Shown: positions 51,733 to 61,202 of the stretch, piece after piece
Layout of the letters: each line of letters opens with the position of its first letter
Position numbering within the stretch: the stretch's first letter is position 1
Assembly (NCBI GenBank): GCA_001657395.1
Contig: LYSY01000007.1
Span: forward strand, 62,001-126,000
Origin: Rhodospirillales bacterium BBD 1991-14
Lineage (GTDB): Bacteria > Pseudomonadota > Alphaproteobacteria > Kiloniellales > Kiloniellaceae
Direction: 5' to 3'
Length of the DNA stretch: 64,000 bases
Notes under the pieces: model-generated
What the model was told of the DNA's origin: nothing
The model's input: only the letters and a program-made list of their open reading frames with translations
Database searches by the model: none
Position numbers and translations under genes: made by a program

Positions 51733-52499
51733 TCGAGCCGCTGCTGACCGGCCTCGTCACCGATCTGGGCTGGCCCCTGATCGCGGTGCTCGTCCTTGCG
51801 GTGATCGCCACCTCCGCCATTCACGGGGCGACCGGGGTGGCCGGCGGGTTCCTGATGGCGGCGGCCATCGCCCCGATCATCGGGGTCAAGGCGGTGGTCC
51901 CGGTGATGAGCGTCGCGCTGCTGATCAGCCATGGGTCCCGCGCGCTGCTCAATCTGCGCGACTTCGACCGCGGCGTCTTTCTCGCGATCGCGCTTCCCGC
52001 AGTCCCCTGCATTGTCGCCGGGGCCATTCTCTACGGACGCCTGCCGGCCGCAGCCATCGGCGTACTGCTGGGCTGCATCATCCTGGCCTCCATCCCCCTG
52101 CGCCACTGGGCCAGGGCGCGGGCGATCAAGACCAGCCGCCCGGCCCTGCATGCCGCCGGCGCGGTCTACGGCGGCCTCTCCGGCGCCTCTGTCGGGCCGG
52201 GCATGCTGCTGGTGCCCTTCATGCTGGGATATGGCCTCACCAAGGAAGCCTTCGTCGCCACCCTGGCGGTCATTGCGCTCACCACCAACATCACGCGGGT
52301 TTCGGTCTTCGGCGGCACGGACCTGCTGGACGCGCAGTTCCTGCTCCTGGGCGTGCTGGTCGGCCTGGTCACGATACCCGGCAACTGGATCGGCCGGGCG
52401 ATCCTGCGGCGCCTGACCAACGCGGGCCACAGCGGATTCATCGATGCCCTGACGGTGGTCGGCGCCCTGAACTTCTTCTGGCTGGCGTACCGCGCGTGA
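51729..52499 (+). CDS. TauE/SafE-family permease
   Basis: A 256-aa inner-membrane protein of the sulfite exporter TauE/SafE family, with about eight helices in two halves: STAIHGATGVAGGFLMAAAIAP and the repeat YGGLSGASVGPGMLLVPFMLGYGL. These carriers move sulfite, sulfonates or organic acids. GTG start overlaps the dehydrogenase stop (GTGA). Coupled to a hydroxyacid dehydrogenase, the cargo may be a sulfo- or hydroxy-acid. Confidence 0.85.
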   Translation: MIEPLLTGLVTDLGWPLIAVLVLAVIATSAIHGATGVAGGFLMAAAIAPIIGVKAVVPVMSVALLISHGSRALLNLRDFDRGVFLAIALPAVPCIVAGAILYGRLPAAAIGVLLGCIILASIPLRHWARARAIKTSRPALHAAGAVYGGLSGASVGPGMLLVPFMLGYGLTKEAFVATLAVIALTTNITRVSVFGGTDLLDAQFLLLGVLVGLVTIPGNWIGRAILRRLTNAGHSGFIDALTVVGALNFFWLAYRA

Positions 52500-52522
52500 G
52501 CGCTCAAATAAAGGAGGACCCG

Positions 52523-52759
52523 ATGACCATGGATAACCCCTCTCTGGTGCTCGACCTCGTCGAATGGGTCGCGCGGGAGCCGCGGCGCTACAACGAGGTC
52601 ATGGAGGCCTGGCGCACCTCCTGCCCGCGTCTCTCGGTCTGGGAGGATGCGGTCGACCACGGCTATCTGGCGCGCGCGCAGACCGAGGCAGGCGAAGCCC
52701 TGGTCACGGTGACCGATGCCGGGCGCGCTTTCCTGCGCCGCGAAGGCCGGCTACACTAG
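52523..52759 (+). CDS. Small conserved protein of the GntR-controlled operon
   Basis: A 78-aa protein with AGGAGG seven bases upstream of ATG 52523. Sequence LVLDLVEWVAREPRRYNEVMEAWRTSCPRL and GYLAR...VTVTDAGRAFL resemble the compact winged-helix fragments that occur beside transporter genes. It is third in the operon (gap 23 bases). It may be a small DNA-binding protein, but no ligand domain is present. Function unknown. Confidence 0.7.
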   Translation: MTMDNPSLVLDLVEWVAREPRRYNEVMEAWRTSCPRLSVWEDAVDHGYLARAQTEAGEALVTVTDAGRAFLRREGRLH

Positions 52760-52876
52760 CCGGGCCGTTCGTAACAGTCCTCACGTCGCCGCGCCACCAC
52801 CGCGCCACGCCCGCTTCCCGCCGGAGCCGGTGCGATGACCGTTGCTTGCTGCCGCGGTCGCCAGGGAACGGACTCC

Positions 52877-54082
52877 ATGACGGCCCAGGCCAGTGCCACC
52901 CCCAAGAGCGGGGCTCTTCACCTGCCTTCACTCGTGATGGCGCGGGTCTGCACCACCGCCATCTTCATGACCTACCCGGCCTGTCTCAATGCGCTGCTGG
53001 GCGAATGGCAGATGACGGCGACCCGGGCCGGCATCGTTCAGGGCGTCTTCACGGCGGCTTTCGCCCTGTCGCTGCTGGTCTCCTCCTTCCTTTGCGACCG
53101 GATCGGGGCGAAGCGGGTGTTCTCCGTGTCGACGCTGCTGGCGGCAGGGGCGGCGCTGCTCTTCGCCGCCTTCGCACGCTCCTTCGAAACCGCCATCGTC
53201 TTCATGGCGATCATGGGCCTGGCGCAGGGCGGCACCTACACCCCGGCGATCATGCTGGTCTCTGCCAACACGCCACAGACACGCAAGGCCTCCGCCATCG
53301 GCTGGGTGTTGGCGGGCATGTCGGCGGGCTACGTGATCTCGATCTTTCTGTCGACCGCCCTGCTGGCGCTCTACGGCTACGAGACCGCCTTCCTCGCCAC
53401 CGCGGCCATCACGGTGTTCGGCTGGCTGCTCGGCCAGATCGCCGTCCGCCATGCACGCGAACTGCTGGTGGACGCAGGCCCCGGCGTCGGCACCTTCGAC
53501 CGGGCAATGAAGAAGCGCTCGCGGCTGCTGACCCTGGGCTACATCGGCCACTGCTGGGAACTCTTCGGGGCCTGGGCCTGGATCCCCGCCTTTCTCGCGG
53601 CGACGCTGCTGTCCAGCGGGACCGTCTCGCCCATCGAACTGGGGCTCTGGACCGCATTGGCGCTTCATGTCTCGGGCTTTTTCGCGTCTTTCCTCTCCGG
53701 CTACGCCGCCGACCGTTTCGGCGCCCGCCGCGTCCTCATCGCTTTTGCCCTGCTGGGCGCCGTCTGCTCGCTTTCCATCGGCTGGATGGGGGACTTCGGC
53801 GTTGTCCTGCTGCTGGCGGCAACGGCCCTCTACGGCTTCGCCACCATCGGCGATTCCTCGGTCCTGTCATCGGCCATGACCGATGCCGTGCCACCCGAGC
53901 AGTTGGGACGGGTGCTGGGCCTGCGCTCGGTCCTCGGTGTCGGCGCCGGCGCCCTTTCACCGGCGGTCTTCGGCCTCGCGCTGGATCTCTCGCCCGCCGC
54001 CCTTGGCTGGGGCATCGCCTTCTCGACCCTGGCCGCAGGCGCCGCCGTGGCGATCGTCTGTGCGGTTCTGCTGCGGCACTAA
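52877..54082 (+). CDS. Major facilitator superfamily transporter
   Basis: A 401-aa twelve-helix carrier; the conserved loop after helix 2 is DRIGAKRVFSVS (D-R-x-G-x-K-R) and after helix 8 ADRFGARRVLI. Start at 52877 (MTAQASATPK) or 52835; only the former places the first helix at a normal distance. N-terminal motif ARVCTTAIFMTYPACLNALLGEWQM. It may import or export an organic anion. Its stop overlaps that of the convergent PHB-depolymerase-like gene by four bases. Confidence 0.82.
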   Translation: MTAQASATPKSGALHLPSLVMARVCTTAIFMTYPACLNALLGEWQMTATRAGIVQGVFTAAFALSLLVSSFLCDRIGAKRVFSVSTLLAAGAALLFAAFARSFETAIVFMAIMGLAQGGTYTPAIMLVSANTPQTRKASAIGWVLAGMSAGYVISIFLSTALLALYGYETAFLATAAITVFGWLLGQIAVRHARELLVDAGPGVGTFDRAMKKRSRLLTLGYIGHCWELFGAWAWIPAFLAATLLSSGTVSPIELGLWTALALHVSGFFASFLSGYAADRFGARRVLIAFALLGAVCSLSIGWMGDFGVVLLLAATALYGFATIGDSSVLSSAMTDAVPPEQLGRVLGLRSVLGVGAGALSPAVFGLALDLSPAALGWGIAFSTLAAGAAVAIVCAVLLRH

Positions 54083-55284
54083 GGACTGCAGGACGCCGTC
54101 GAGAAGGTGCCTTCCGGGCTCTCGTAGAGCGTCGAGTATCCGTAGAAGTATCCCACCGGGTCTTCACTGCCGACGGCGCAGAAGGAAACCCAGCCGCAGG
54201 CCTCCACACGGTCGTCCAGAAAATGGCGCCAGTTCCAGGCGTCATAGCTCTCACAGAAGGACGGCGACGGATCGGCGAAGGCGACACCCAGGCGCGCCGC
54301 CATGGCGGCCACCGCCTTGATCTGCCGCCCGCTCTTGGTGTGATAGGCGGAGTCGTCGTAGCCCCACCAGTCCCAGCAGCCGTTCGGATTGCCGGGCGAG
54401 GTGCTGGACTGCGGATAGAGCACGACCAGGCGGTTGCTCTCGGCCCAGCGGTTGAAGCCGGCGGTGCGCGCATAGAGGTCGCCGATATGCGCCGGCGTCT
54501 GCCGGCAGCCGGCAAAGGCGATGTGCAGGCGGCAGTCCCCGCCGTCGGCGCAGGCCGACGGGATGTAGGCGAAGCCGGTGGCCGCCATGCCGTGGCTTTC
54601 CGGGTCGGGCAGGAACTCCGCCTGATCGAAGACGATCAGACGGCTGGCATCCGCCGTTCCAGGCGGCAGCAGCGCCCCGTAGAGATGCTGCAGGATGTCG
54701 CCGGCCTGGTCGAAGCCGCAGTCGTTGAGGAAGGGCGTTTCGGTGTCGCCACAGGCGACGGGCGCTCCCTCGGCGATGAAGGCATGACCGGCGGCAACGT
54801 CGGTCACCGCCTGGATGTCCTGGTCGACAATCCCCGCCTGACGGTAGAAATCGCGCGCCGCGGCCATCACCGGCGGCGTGACCGTGTTGTCCTCGGTCCC
54901 GCTGAAGAGATAGACGCGGTCGCCGGCCAGATCCGCCAGCGGATCGATGCGTCCGGCGTCGGCGAGGCTCTGCGCCCGCGTGAGGAGCGCCGCAGTGTCG
55001 GGCGCCCCCGCCGTCGTCTGCATGCAGCGGTTCAGCGCCGTCAGCAGTTCCCCCTCGGCGCAGAAGTACGGGCCGCCCGCGACGACGGCGGCACCGATGA
55101 TGCTTTTCGAATGGGCGACGTGCAGTTGCACCGCCATGTAGGCGCCGCTCGACAGCCCGGAGACCGTGGTGCCGGCGGGGTTGAGCTGCAGCGCCGGCAG
55201 CGGTTCGGCAGCCCGGACCCCCGTGATGGGAGTCAGAACACAAAAGGCAAGAAGGACAGCGCGTCGGCGCAGTGCAACGGACAT
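54079..55284 (-). CDS. PHB depolymerase-like secreted esterase
   Basis: A 401-aa extracellular alpha/beta-hydrolase of the poly(3-hydroxybutyrate)-depolymerase-like family with Sec signal (MSVALRRRAVLLAFCVLTPITGVRA). Lipase box GLSSGAYMAVQ, acid region GTEDNTVTPP, His in AAGHAFIAEG, and many cysteines (CADGGDCRLH; NGCWDWWGY) for disulfides. It hydrolyses short-chain polyesters or oligomers outside the cell. Start 55284. Converges with the MFS gene. Confidence 0.83.
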   Translation of the reverse strand: MSVALRRRAVLLAFCVLTPITGVRAAEPLPALQLNPAGTTVSGLSSGAYMAVQLHVAHSKSIIGAAVVAGGPYFCAEGELLTALNRCMQTTAGAPDTAALLTRAQSLADAGRIDPLADLAGDRVYLFSGTEDNTVTPPVMAAARDFYRQAGIVDQDIQAVTDVAAGHAFIAEGAPVACGDTETPFLNDCGFDQAGDILQHLYGALLPPGTADASRLIVFDQAEFLPDPESHGMAATGFAYIPSACADGGDCRLHIAFAGCRQTPAHIGDLYARTAGFNRWAESNRLVVLYPQSSTSPGNPNGCWDWWGYDDSAYHTKSGRQIKAVAAMAARLGVAFADPSPSFCESYDAWNWRHFLDDRVEACGWVSFCAVGSEDPVGYFYGYSTLYESPEGTFSTASCSP

Positions 55285-55492
55285 GGCAGCTCTCGGATTC
55301 CGAAAGACCCTTCCACCCGGAAGGCAAGCTAAAGAGACCTGCAGTAAAACACGCAATCGCCTGGCGGGCCTAAGCGTCAATGGTGGGTGCGCTGTGACTC
55401 TTCGATGACAAGTGGCCGTTCAGGACGATTACTCCGCCTCAGCCGCAAGCGTCGCGCGGTCGCAGGTCGCGACGGCGATCCGCCCTCCTGGT

Positions 55493-56350
55493 TCAGTCAC
55501 GCCGATGCACGGCACGAATGACATAGCCCCCGGAGCGCTCGTCCATCTCAAGGTCCAACAGGCCGCGCTCCTCCGCTTCCTCCAGAAGGTCGCTGAACGA
55601 CCGGAAACCGAAGTAACTCTCGTTGAAGCCCGGGCGCCGGCGCTTCAGAGTCTGCTTGATCATCGAGCCCCAGACCCGGTCGCCGCGTTCGACGAAGAGG
55701 GCGTCTGCCGTTTCCAGCAGCAGATCGATGGCCTCGTCACGCCTGTCCGGCTCTTTTTCGGTGCTCTCCGCGCGCCCGGCCTTCTTGGCCGGCGCCGACT
55801 TTTTGCCTTGCTTCTTGCCGGCCGCCGCTTTCTTTGCCGCGGGACGCTTGCGCTGAGCCTTGGCCGAACCGCTTGCCCGAACGAGGTCGTCGTAGAAGAT
55901 GAACTCGTCACAGCTGTTCATCAGCAGGTCCGAGGTGCTGTTCTTCACCCCGACACCGATCACCGTCTTGGCGTTCTCGCGCAGCTTGCTGACCAGCGGC
56001 GAGAAATCCGAGTCGCCGCTGACGATCACGAAGGTATCGATATGCTCCTTGGTGTAGCAGAGGTCCAAGGCGTCGACCACCATGCGGATGTCGGCAGAGT
56101 TCTTGCCGGACTGCCGCGTGTGCGGAATCTCGATGAGTTCAAAGGCGGCTTCGTGCATTGCGGGCTTGAACGCCTTGTAACGGTCCCAGTCGCAATACGC
56201 CTTTCTGACGACGATGCTGCCCTTCAGCAGCAGGCGTTCGAGCACAAGCTGCATATCGAACTTCGGGATTTTCGCATCGCGCACGCCCAGCGCGACGTTC
56301 TCGAAGTCGCAGAACACAGCCAGGTTGTAGTCGAAGTCTGCGGTCGTCAT
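55493..56350 (-). CDS. NYN-domain nuclease-like protein with LOTUS domain
   Basis: A 285-aa protein. N-terminal NYN/PIN-like RNase domain (LabA/DUF88): AVFCDFENVALG with two acidic residues, SADIRMVVDALD, and IVSGDSDFSPLV, the full acid set. A Lys/Ala-rich linker (KRPAAKKAAAGKKQGKKS) leads to a C-terminal OST-HTH/LOTUS domain (MIKQTLKRRRPGFNESYFGFRSFSDLL). Such proteins cut or bind RNA. The start at 56350 is preferred: MTTADFDYNLAVFCDFEN is the family start, although the frame extends upstream. Confidence 0.83.
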   Translation of the reverse strand: MTTADFDYNLAVFCDFENVALGVRDAKIPKFDMQLVLERLLLKGSIVVRKAYCDWDRYKAFKPAMHEAAFELIEIPHTRQSGKNSADIRMVVDALDLCYTKEHIDTFVIVSGDSDFSPLVSKLRENAKTVIGVGVKNSTSDLLMNSCDEFIFYDDLVRASGSAKAQRKRPAAKKAAAGKKQGKKSAPAKKAGRAESTEKEPDRRDEAIDLLLETADALFVERGDRVWGSMIKQTLKRRRPGFNESYFGFRSFSDLLEEAEERGLLDLEMDERSGGYVIRAVHRRD

Positions 56351-56492
56351 GGTGATCCTTGTGCGGGTGTTCCTGCGCGCAGGCGGGAGAAGCCCGGACT
56401 GCCGGGCCGCGCGGTCCCCTGCCTCAAGACCTTCGGCTGGCAAGCGCTCCGCGCTGTGCAGTTTTAGGCCGAATCTGCGTGAACGAACAGTG

Positions 56493-56530
56493 CCAAGGTG
56501 ATGGGCCAAGGTGATGGGCCAAGGTGATGG
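56493..56530. repeat. 13-base tandem repeat
   Basis: CCAAGGTGATGGG repeated 2.9 times between the NYN gene and the PrpF-like gene, within the 3' region of the latter. No function is evident. Confidence 0.7.
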
Positions 56531-56557
56531 CGTCGATGGACCCGGCCCCGCCCTGCC

Positions 56558-57655
56558 CTACGCCGCGTCCTTGGGCCAGACGTCCCCGGGGATCGAAACA
56601 GCCCCGGCAAAGAGCTTGCGCGCCGTGCGCAGCAGGCCCGCCGAGTTCAGCGTGAACTGGCCGTCGACGACTTCGTAGTCGAAGACCACGTCGATGCTGC
56701 CGGAGGGATGCTCGATCTTGACCGGCGTCGGATGCTCGGGCGGGAGGACGGCCAGCCCCGCCGCCACCGTGCCCGGCGCCAAGAGGCAGGAGCCGGTGCA
56801 GATCGACCCGGTGACGGCGTAGCTGGGGTGGCAGTTCCAGGGCATGAAGTAGCGCGCGGCAACGGCGCCGCCGGCGCGCGGCGGGGCCAGCAGGCCGAAC
56901 TTGGGCACCACTGAGTCGGAAACGTCGCCCAGGCCCATTTTCTCGCCGGCCTTGATGCGCAGCGGTTCCATGCGCTCGAAGAAAGCCTTGTTTTCGTCCA
57001 GGTCTTCGCGGCTCTCGGCGCCGGTCAGCCCGAAGCTCTCGGCCCGGGCGATCACCATGGGCATGGCGACATCGATGCAGGTCACTTCTATGCCGTCGAT
57101 GACGTCTACCGGGTTGCCGGTGGGAAAGAGCGCACCGGTCTTGGAGCCCACCACGTCCATGAAATTGAGGACCACCGGCGCGGCGGTGCCCGGCACGCCG
57201 TCGATGCGCGCTTCGCCGTCGTAGTGCACCGCGCCGCCCGGCGTCTGCACCACCGCTTCGATGCGGGAACGGGTGTTGACGTTGCGGATGCGCACCCGCG
57301 TTTCCTCCCCCTCCGGCGGAACCAGCCCCATCTCCAGCGCCGCCGGCCCGACACCGGCCAGGATGTTGCCGCAGCTCGGCGAGAAGTCCACCTCGGCCTT
57401 TTCCGCATGAACCTGGGCGAAGAAGTAGTCGACCTCCGCCCAGTCGTCGTCGGAGGGCGAGAGCATGGCCACCTTGCTGGTGGTCGGCCGGCTGCCGCCG
57501 ATGCCGTCGACCTGCAGCGGCGAGCCCGCACCCATGGCGGCGATCAGCACCTGTGCCAGGGCCTCGCGGTTGGCGGGCAGATCCGCGCCTTTGAAGTAGG
57601 GGCCGCGGGAGGTGCCGCCGCGCATCAGAATGCAGGGAATGTCTCTCTGGGCCAA
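56558..57655 (-). CDS. PrpF-family isomerase/tautomerase
   Basis: A 365-aa DapF-fold protein: IPCILMRGGTSRGPYFKGADLP with a thiol-neighbouring motif and DFSPSCGNILAGVGPAALE (catalytic Cys). PrpF-type enzymes isomerise tricarboxylates (2-methylaconitate, aconitate) or tautomerise 4-oxalomesaconate. Given the adjoining tricarboxylate transporter, TctDE and TcuB-like genes, aconitate or a related tricarboxylate is the most reasonable substrate, but GalD-type 4-oxalomesaconate tautomerase is equally close in sequence. It lies downstream of tctAB behind palindromic copy B (gap 139 bases). Confidence 0.8.
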   Translation of the reverse strand: MAQRDIPCILMRGGTSRGPYFKGADLPANREALAQVLIAAMGAGSPLQVDGIGGSRPTTSKVAMLSPSDDDWAEVDYFFAQVHAEKAEVDFSPSCGNILAGVGPAALEMGLVPPEGEETRVRIRNVNTRSRIEAVVQTPGGAVHYDGEARIDGVPGTAAPVVLNFMDVVGSKTGALFPTGNPVDVIDGIEVTCIDVAMPMVIARAESFGLTGAESREDLDENKAFFERMEPLRIKAGEKMGLGDVSDSVVPKFGLLAPPRAGGAVAARYFMPWNCHPSYAVTGSICTGSCLLAPGTVAAGLAVLPPEHPTPVKIEHPSGSIDVVFDYEVVDGQFTLNSAGLLRTARKLFAGAVSIPGDVWPKDAA

Positions 57656-57686
57656 CAGGACCTCCTTGGGCTTGGATCAACCTGAT

Positions 57687-57787
57687 TTCTTCGGCACCGG
57701 CCCACTCCCCCTCCCGACCACCCAATAGGATACGCGCGTGGGTGGCCGGGAGGGGGAGCGGGCTGGAACCGCCTCGACATAAGTCGA
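57687..57787. repeat. Dispersed palindromic element, copy B
   Basis: Arms 57700-57724 and 57739-57763 (25 bp, two mismatches, 14-base loop), flanked by the small hairpin TCGAC-ATAA-GTCGA (57774-57787). Reverse complement of this stretch matches copy A (902-1003) including the flanks GGTTCCAGCCCGCTCC and GGGCCGGTGCCGAA. It lies between the tctAB stop and the PrpF-like start. Confidence 0.85.
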
Positions 57788-57794
57788 GACAGAC

Positions 57795-59819
57795 CTAGCG
57801 CCCGGCGAAGGGCCAGGGCAGTTCCACCAGAGCCTGCAGCAAACCCGGCGGGAAGTCACGGTTGAGGGCGCCGGCCATGACCAGCAGCACGCCGATGCCG
57901 CCGGCGGTCATGATGCCGATCCGGACCCAGCTCAACCGCTCGCGCAGGCGAAGGAAGATCACGAAGAACAGCGCCAGAGCGATGACGAAGCCGAAGAGCG
58001 CCGTCAGCACCAAGAGCCCGACAAACCAGACCAGGGTCTCCCAGAGGCCGTGGGGCGCGATGGAATCCTCGCCCCGGGTCTCGCCGTCGGCGAAGAGGAT
58101 GCCGCTTTCCGGGGCACGCCACATCTGCAGCAGCAGGATGAGGCCGCCGATGAAAGCGAAGCCCGAGACCACCATGGGAAAGACCTTGTCGATCATGACG
58201 GAAAGCTGCGCGGTGACCAGGAACATCACCGCCATGAAGAGGGTCACCAGGCCGGCGAAGGCCACCGGCGCCATCCTGTTGGTGCCCGGGCGGATGCGAT
58301 CCGCCTCCGCATCGCCGCCCGGCTTCTGCCGGGTGCCAAGCCAGATGGAGACTACGGTGATGACGAGCAGAACGACGACGGTCGGCGAGAAGATGTACTC
58401 AAGCCCCTCCCCGAAGCCGCGGCGGAAGCGGGTCAGGGCGATCTGGGTTGCCTGGTAGGTGTAGACCTCGGCCTGATCGGCCAGCACGAAGCCGATGAGG
58501 AAAGCCGGGCGCGGCCATTCGAAGCGCCGCATGAAGATGCCGAGCAGACCGATCGCCACCAGCGCGCCGAGATCCCAGAGGGTCTGGCGTGATTGGAAGG
58601 CGGCGAAGGAGATCATCATGAAGAGGAAGGGCACCAGCAGCGGAAAGCGGATGGTGGTGAGCTTTGCGATGCCGCCGGAGAGGAAGATGCAGAGCCCGGC
58701 GCCGAAGACGTTGGCCAGCGCCAGCGACCAGACCACGGTATAGGTTATGGGCAGGTCGTTGCGGATCATCTGCGGTCCGGCCTCGTAGCCCAGCAGGATC
58801 ATGCCGCCGATGAAGACGGCCATGGAGCCGGAACCGGGAATGCCGAACAGCAGGGTCGGCACCAGGCCGCCGCCCTCCTTGGCGTTGTTGGAGCTTTCCG
58901 GCCCGATGACGCCGCGGATATCGCCCTTGCCGAAGTTCTCCTTGTTCTTGGAGGTCTGCACCGTGTGGCCGTAGGCGATCCAGTCGACCACCGAGCCGCC
59001 GAGGCCGGGGACCACGCCGACGATGACGCCGATGGTGGCGCAGCGGATGGAAAGGAAGATGTTGCGCCACCAGTCGCGGATGCCGTCCATCCAGCCGGCG
59101 CCCAGCCGTGAGGTTTCGGAGATGGCGCGGTTCTGGCGCAGCAGGGAGATGATCTCCGGAATCGCGAAGATGCCGAGACCGATGATGACAAGCTGCAGGC
59201 CGTCCTGAAGGTACCAGAAGCCGAAGTCCATGCGCGGGCTGCCCTGGGCCGGGGCCTCGCCGATGGCACCGATGGCCATGCCCAGCCCGGCCGCGACCAG
59301 TCCCTTCAGAAGGCTGCGTCCGGCCAGCACGCCGACCATGGAAAAGCCGAGGATGGTCAGCATCAGCAGTTCCGGCAGACCGAAGGCGAGGATCAGCGGG
59401 CGCGCCATGAGGATGAAGAAAGTCAGCACCACGGCGCCGAAAAGCCCGCCGAACAGCGACGAGACGAACGCCGCCGCCAGGGCGCGGGCCGCCTGCCCCT
59501 TTTTGGACAGGGGAAAGCCGTCCAGCACCGTCGCCTGGCTGGCCGAGGAGCCGGGAATGCCCATCAGCACCGAGGCAAAGGTGTCGGAGGTCGGGATCAC
59601 CGCCACCAGGCCGACCATGAGGGCGAGGCCCGAGACCGGGTCCATACCGAAGATGAAGGGAAGGACCAGCGACAGGCCGGCGATGCCGCCCAGGCCCGGG
59701 AAGACCCCGACCGAAAGCCCCAGCAGCACGCCGGTGGCGAGGTAGGCGATCTGCTGCGGCTGCAGAATCAGCGAGAACGCCTCGTTCAGCGCCGGCAGGG
59801 CGGTTGCGAAGATGTCCAT
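57795..59819 (-). CDS. TctA-TctB fused tricarboxylate permease
   Basis: A 674-aa membrane protein. Residues 1-~500 are TctA: LLGLSVGVFPGLGGIAGLSLVLPF, GFPLSKKGQAARALAAAF, and VIGPESSNNAKEGGGLVPTLLFGIPGSG, with about twelve helices. The remaining ~170 residues have four further helices (QLSVMIDKVFPMVVSGFAFIGG...) as in TctB, which is usually a separate gene. It forms the translocation unit of a tripartite tricarboxylate carrier with TctC. The hairpin at 59870-59905 separates it from tctC. Confidence 0.85.
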   Translation of the reverse strand: MDIFATALPALNEAFSLILQPQQIAYLATGVLLGLSVGVFPGLGGIAGLSLVLPFIFGMDPVSGLALMVGLVAVIPTSDTFASVLMGIPGSSASQATVLDGFPLSKKGQAARALAAAFVSSLFGGLFGAVVLTFFILMARPLILAFGLPELLMLTILGFSMVGVLAGRSLLKGLVAAGLGMAIGAIGEAPAQGSPRMDFGFWYLQDGLQLVIIGLGIFAIPEIISLLRQNRAISETSRLGAGWMDGIRDWWRNIFLSIRCATIGVIVGVVPGLGGSVVDWIAYGHTVQTSKNKENFGKGDIRGVIGPESSNNAKEGGGLVPTLLFGIPGSGSMAVFIGGMILLGYEAGPQMIRNDLPITYTVVWSLALANVFGAGLCIFLSGGIAKLTTIRFPLLVPFLFMMISFAAFQSRQTLWDLGALVAIGLLGIFMRRFEWPRPAFLIGFVLADQAEVYTYQATQIALTRFRRGFGEGLEYIFSPTVVVLLVITVVSIWLGTRQKPGGDAEADRIRPGTNRMAPVAFAGLVTLFMAVMFLVTAQLSVMIDKVFPMVVSGFAFIGGLILLLQMWRAPESGILFADGETRGEDSIAPHGLWETLVWFVGLLVLTALFGFVIALALFFVIFLRLRERLSWVRIGIMTAGGIGVLLVMAGALNRDFPPGLLQALVELPWPFAGR

Positions 59820-59869
59820 GGGCGGGCCTCCCCCCGAGGCGGGTGGAAAGTACGGGAGTGTAAAGAAAG

Positions 59870-59905
59870 AGCCGGGCGCTGGAAGGGGTCTACCTGCGCC
59901 CGGCT
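59870..59905 (-). terminator. Attenuator hairpin between tctC and tctAB
   Basis: AGCCGGGCGC (59870-59879) pairs perfectly with GCGCCCGGCT (59896-59905). On the minus strand CTTTCTTTACA follows, a partial T-tract. This would terminate part of the transcripts after the binding-protein gene, giving more TctC than TctAB. Confidence 0.55.
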
Positions 59906-59947
59906 TCGAGAGATGCTGGTTCCAGCGGAAGTATCGGCGCTAGCCGG

Positions 59948-61042
59948 TTACTTCAGCTCGACGCCGTAGCGGTCCTTCAGCCAGCCCTTCACCCAGACGA
60001 TGGGCTCATCCGCCACCACGGTGCCGGCGGTCTTGAAGGTCTCGGCCTTGGCGCCGGTAGCCTGCGGATAGACGCCCAGGCGCGACTTGGAGATCTGCGC
60101 GAAGTCAGGGCGCTCGATCACCGCCTGGAAGGCAGCTGTGTAGGCATCGATGATCTCCTGATCCGTTCCGTTGGGCAGGAACACCATCTTCTGCGCCGGG
60201 AAGCCGGCGACGAAGAAGGCCTTCCAGGCCTCCCAGGCCTCGCCCGAGGGCTCCTCACCCTTGATCTGGGTGTAGACCTCCTTGAAGGTCGGGATGTCCG
60301 GGAAGGTCGGATCGCGGACGATGTTGCCGTCAGCATCCAGCGCACCCCAGGTCATGATCGGCACCGCACGGCCCTCGTCCACCAGCGGCGTCACCTTGGA
60401 GAGGAAGCTGGAGGAGGTCTGATAGTCGATGTTGGCCTCGCCGCGCTCGAACATCAGCCGGCCGTCGCCGCGGCCCTTCAGGCCGAAGACCACGTCCACC
60501 TGCATGCCGAGCAGCTCGAAGGCGAGCTGGGGCACGAGATCCAGGCGCGTGGCGCCCTGCGACCCGTAGATGAAGCTGGTGTTTTCGATGACCGCTTTCG
60601 GGTCTTCCTTCCACTGCGCGCCGAGATCGGCCGGCAGGTAGGCGACACCGCCGGTGGCCGAGGCCAGCACGACGTTCCAGTCGGCGTAGTCGAACTTCAC
60701 CCGCGGGTCGCCGAGCAGGAAGGGGAACTGGGTCGAGCCGGAGGTGCCGAGAATGGTCAGACCGTCGGGCCGGGCCCGGTCGGCGAAGAAGTTGGCGCCC
60801 TTGGTCGAACCGGCGCCGGGCATGTTCTTGACCACCACCGCGGGCTTGCCGGGCAGCGCCTCGGACAGCAGGGGCGCATAGAAGCGGGCCCACTTGTCGG
60901 AGCCGCCACCTTCGGAGAAGGGGATGATCCATTCGATGGTCTCGCCGGAGAAGTCGGCGGCCAGCGCCGAGCCGGAGATCACCGCCGCAGCCGCGGTCAT
61001 GGCCGCGGTCTTGGCAAAGGAAGACAGGAAGTTTCGTGACAT
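59948..61042 (-). CDS. TctC-type tricarboxylate binding protein
   Basis: A 364-aa periplasmic receptor of the tripartite tricarboxylate transporter family with Sec signal (MSRNFLSSFAKTAAMTAAAAVISGSALA). Family core: IEWIIPFSEGGGSDKWARFYAPLL and VVKNMPGAGSTKGANFFADRA. Start 61042 has GGGAGG six bases upstream. Divergent from the two-component genes that probably control it. Ligand could be citrate, tricarballylate or aconitate. Confidence 0.88.
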   Translation of the reverse strand: MSRNFLSSFAKTAAMTAAAAVISGSALAADFSGETIEWIIPFSEGGGSDKWARFYAPLLSEALPGKPAVVVKNMPGAGSTKGANFFADRARPDGLTILGTSGSTQFPFLLGDPRVKFDYADWNVVLASATGGVAYLPADLGAQWKEDPKAVIENTSFIYGSQGATRLDLVPQLAFELLGMQVDVVFGLKGRGDGRLMFERGEANIDYQTSSSFLSKVTPLVDEGRAVPIMTWGALDADGNIVRDPTFPDIPTFKEVYTQIKGEEPSGEAWEAWKAFFVAGFPAQKMVFLPNGTDQEIIDAYTAAFQAVIERPDFAQISKSRLGVYPQATGAKAETFKTAGTVVADEPIVWVKGWLKDRYGVELK

Positions 61043-61202
61043 TGGTTCCTCCCATAGGGTCACACGCCGGGAGGCCGGAAAGAATCCCCATCGGGCCCGC
61101 GTCCTGCGGCCCCACCTCCCCAAGAAAACACCCATCCCCGGCACGCTTCACCGCGTGTTCTCGACAGGATGGCGAACATTTAGCAAGTGTGATTACATCG
61201 CG

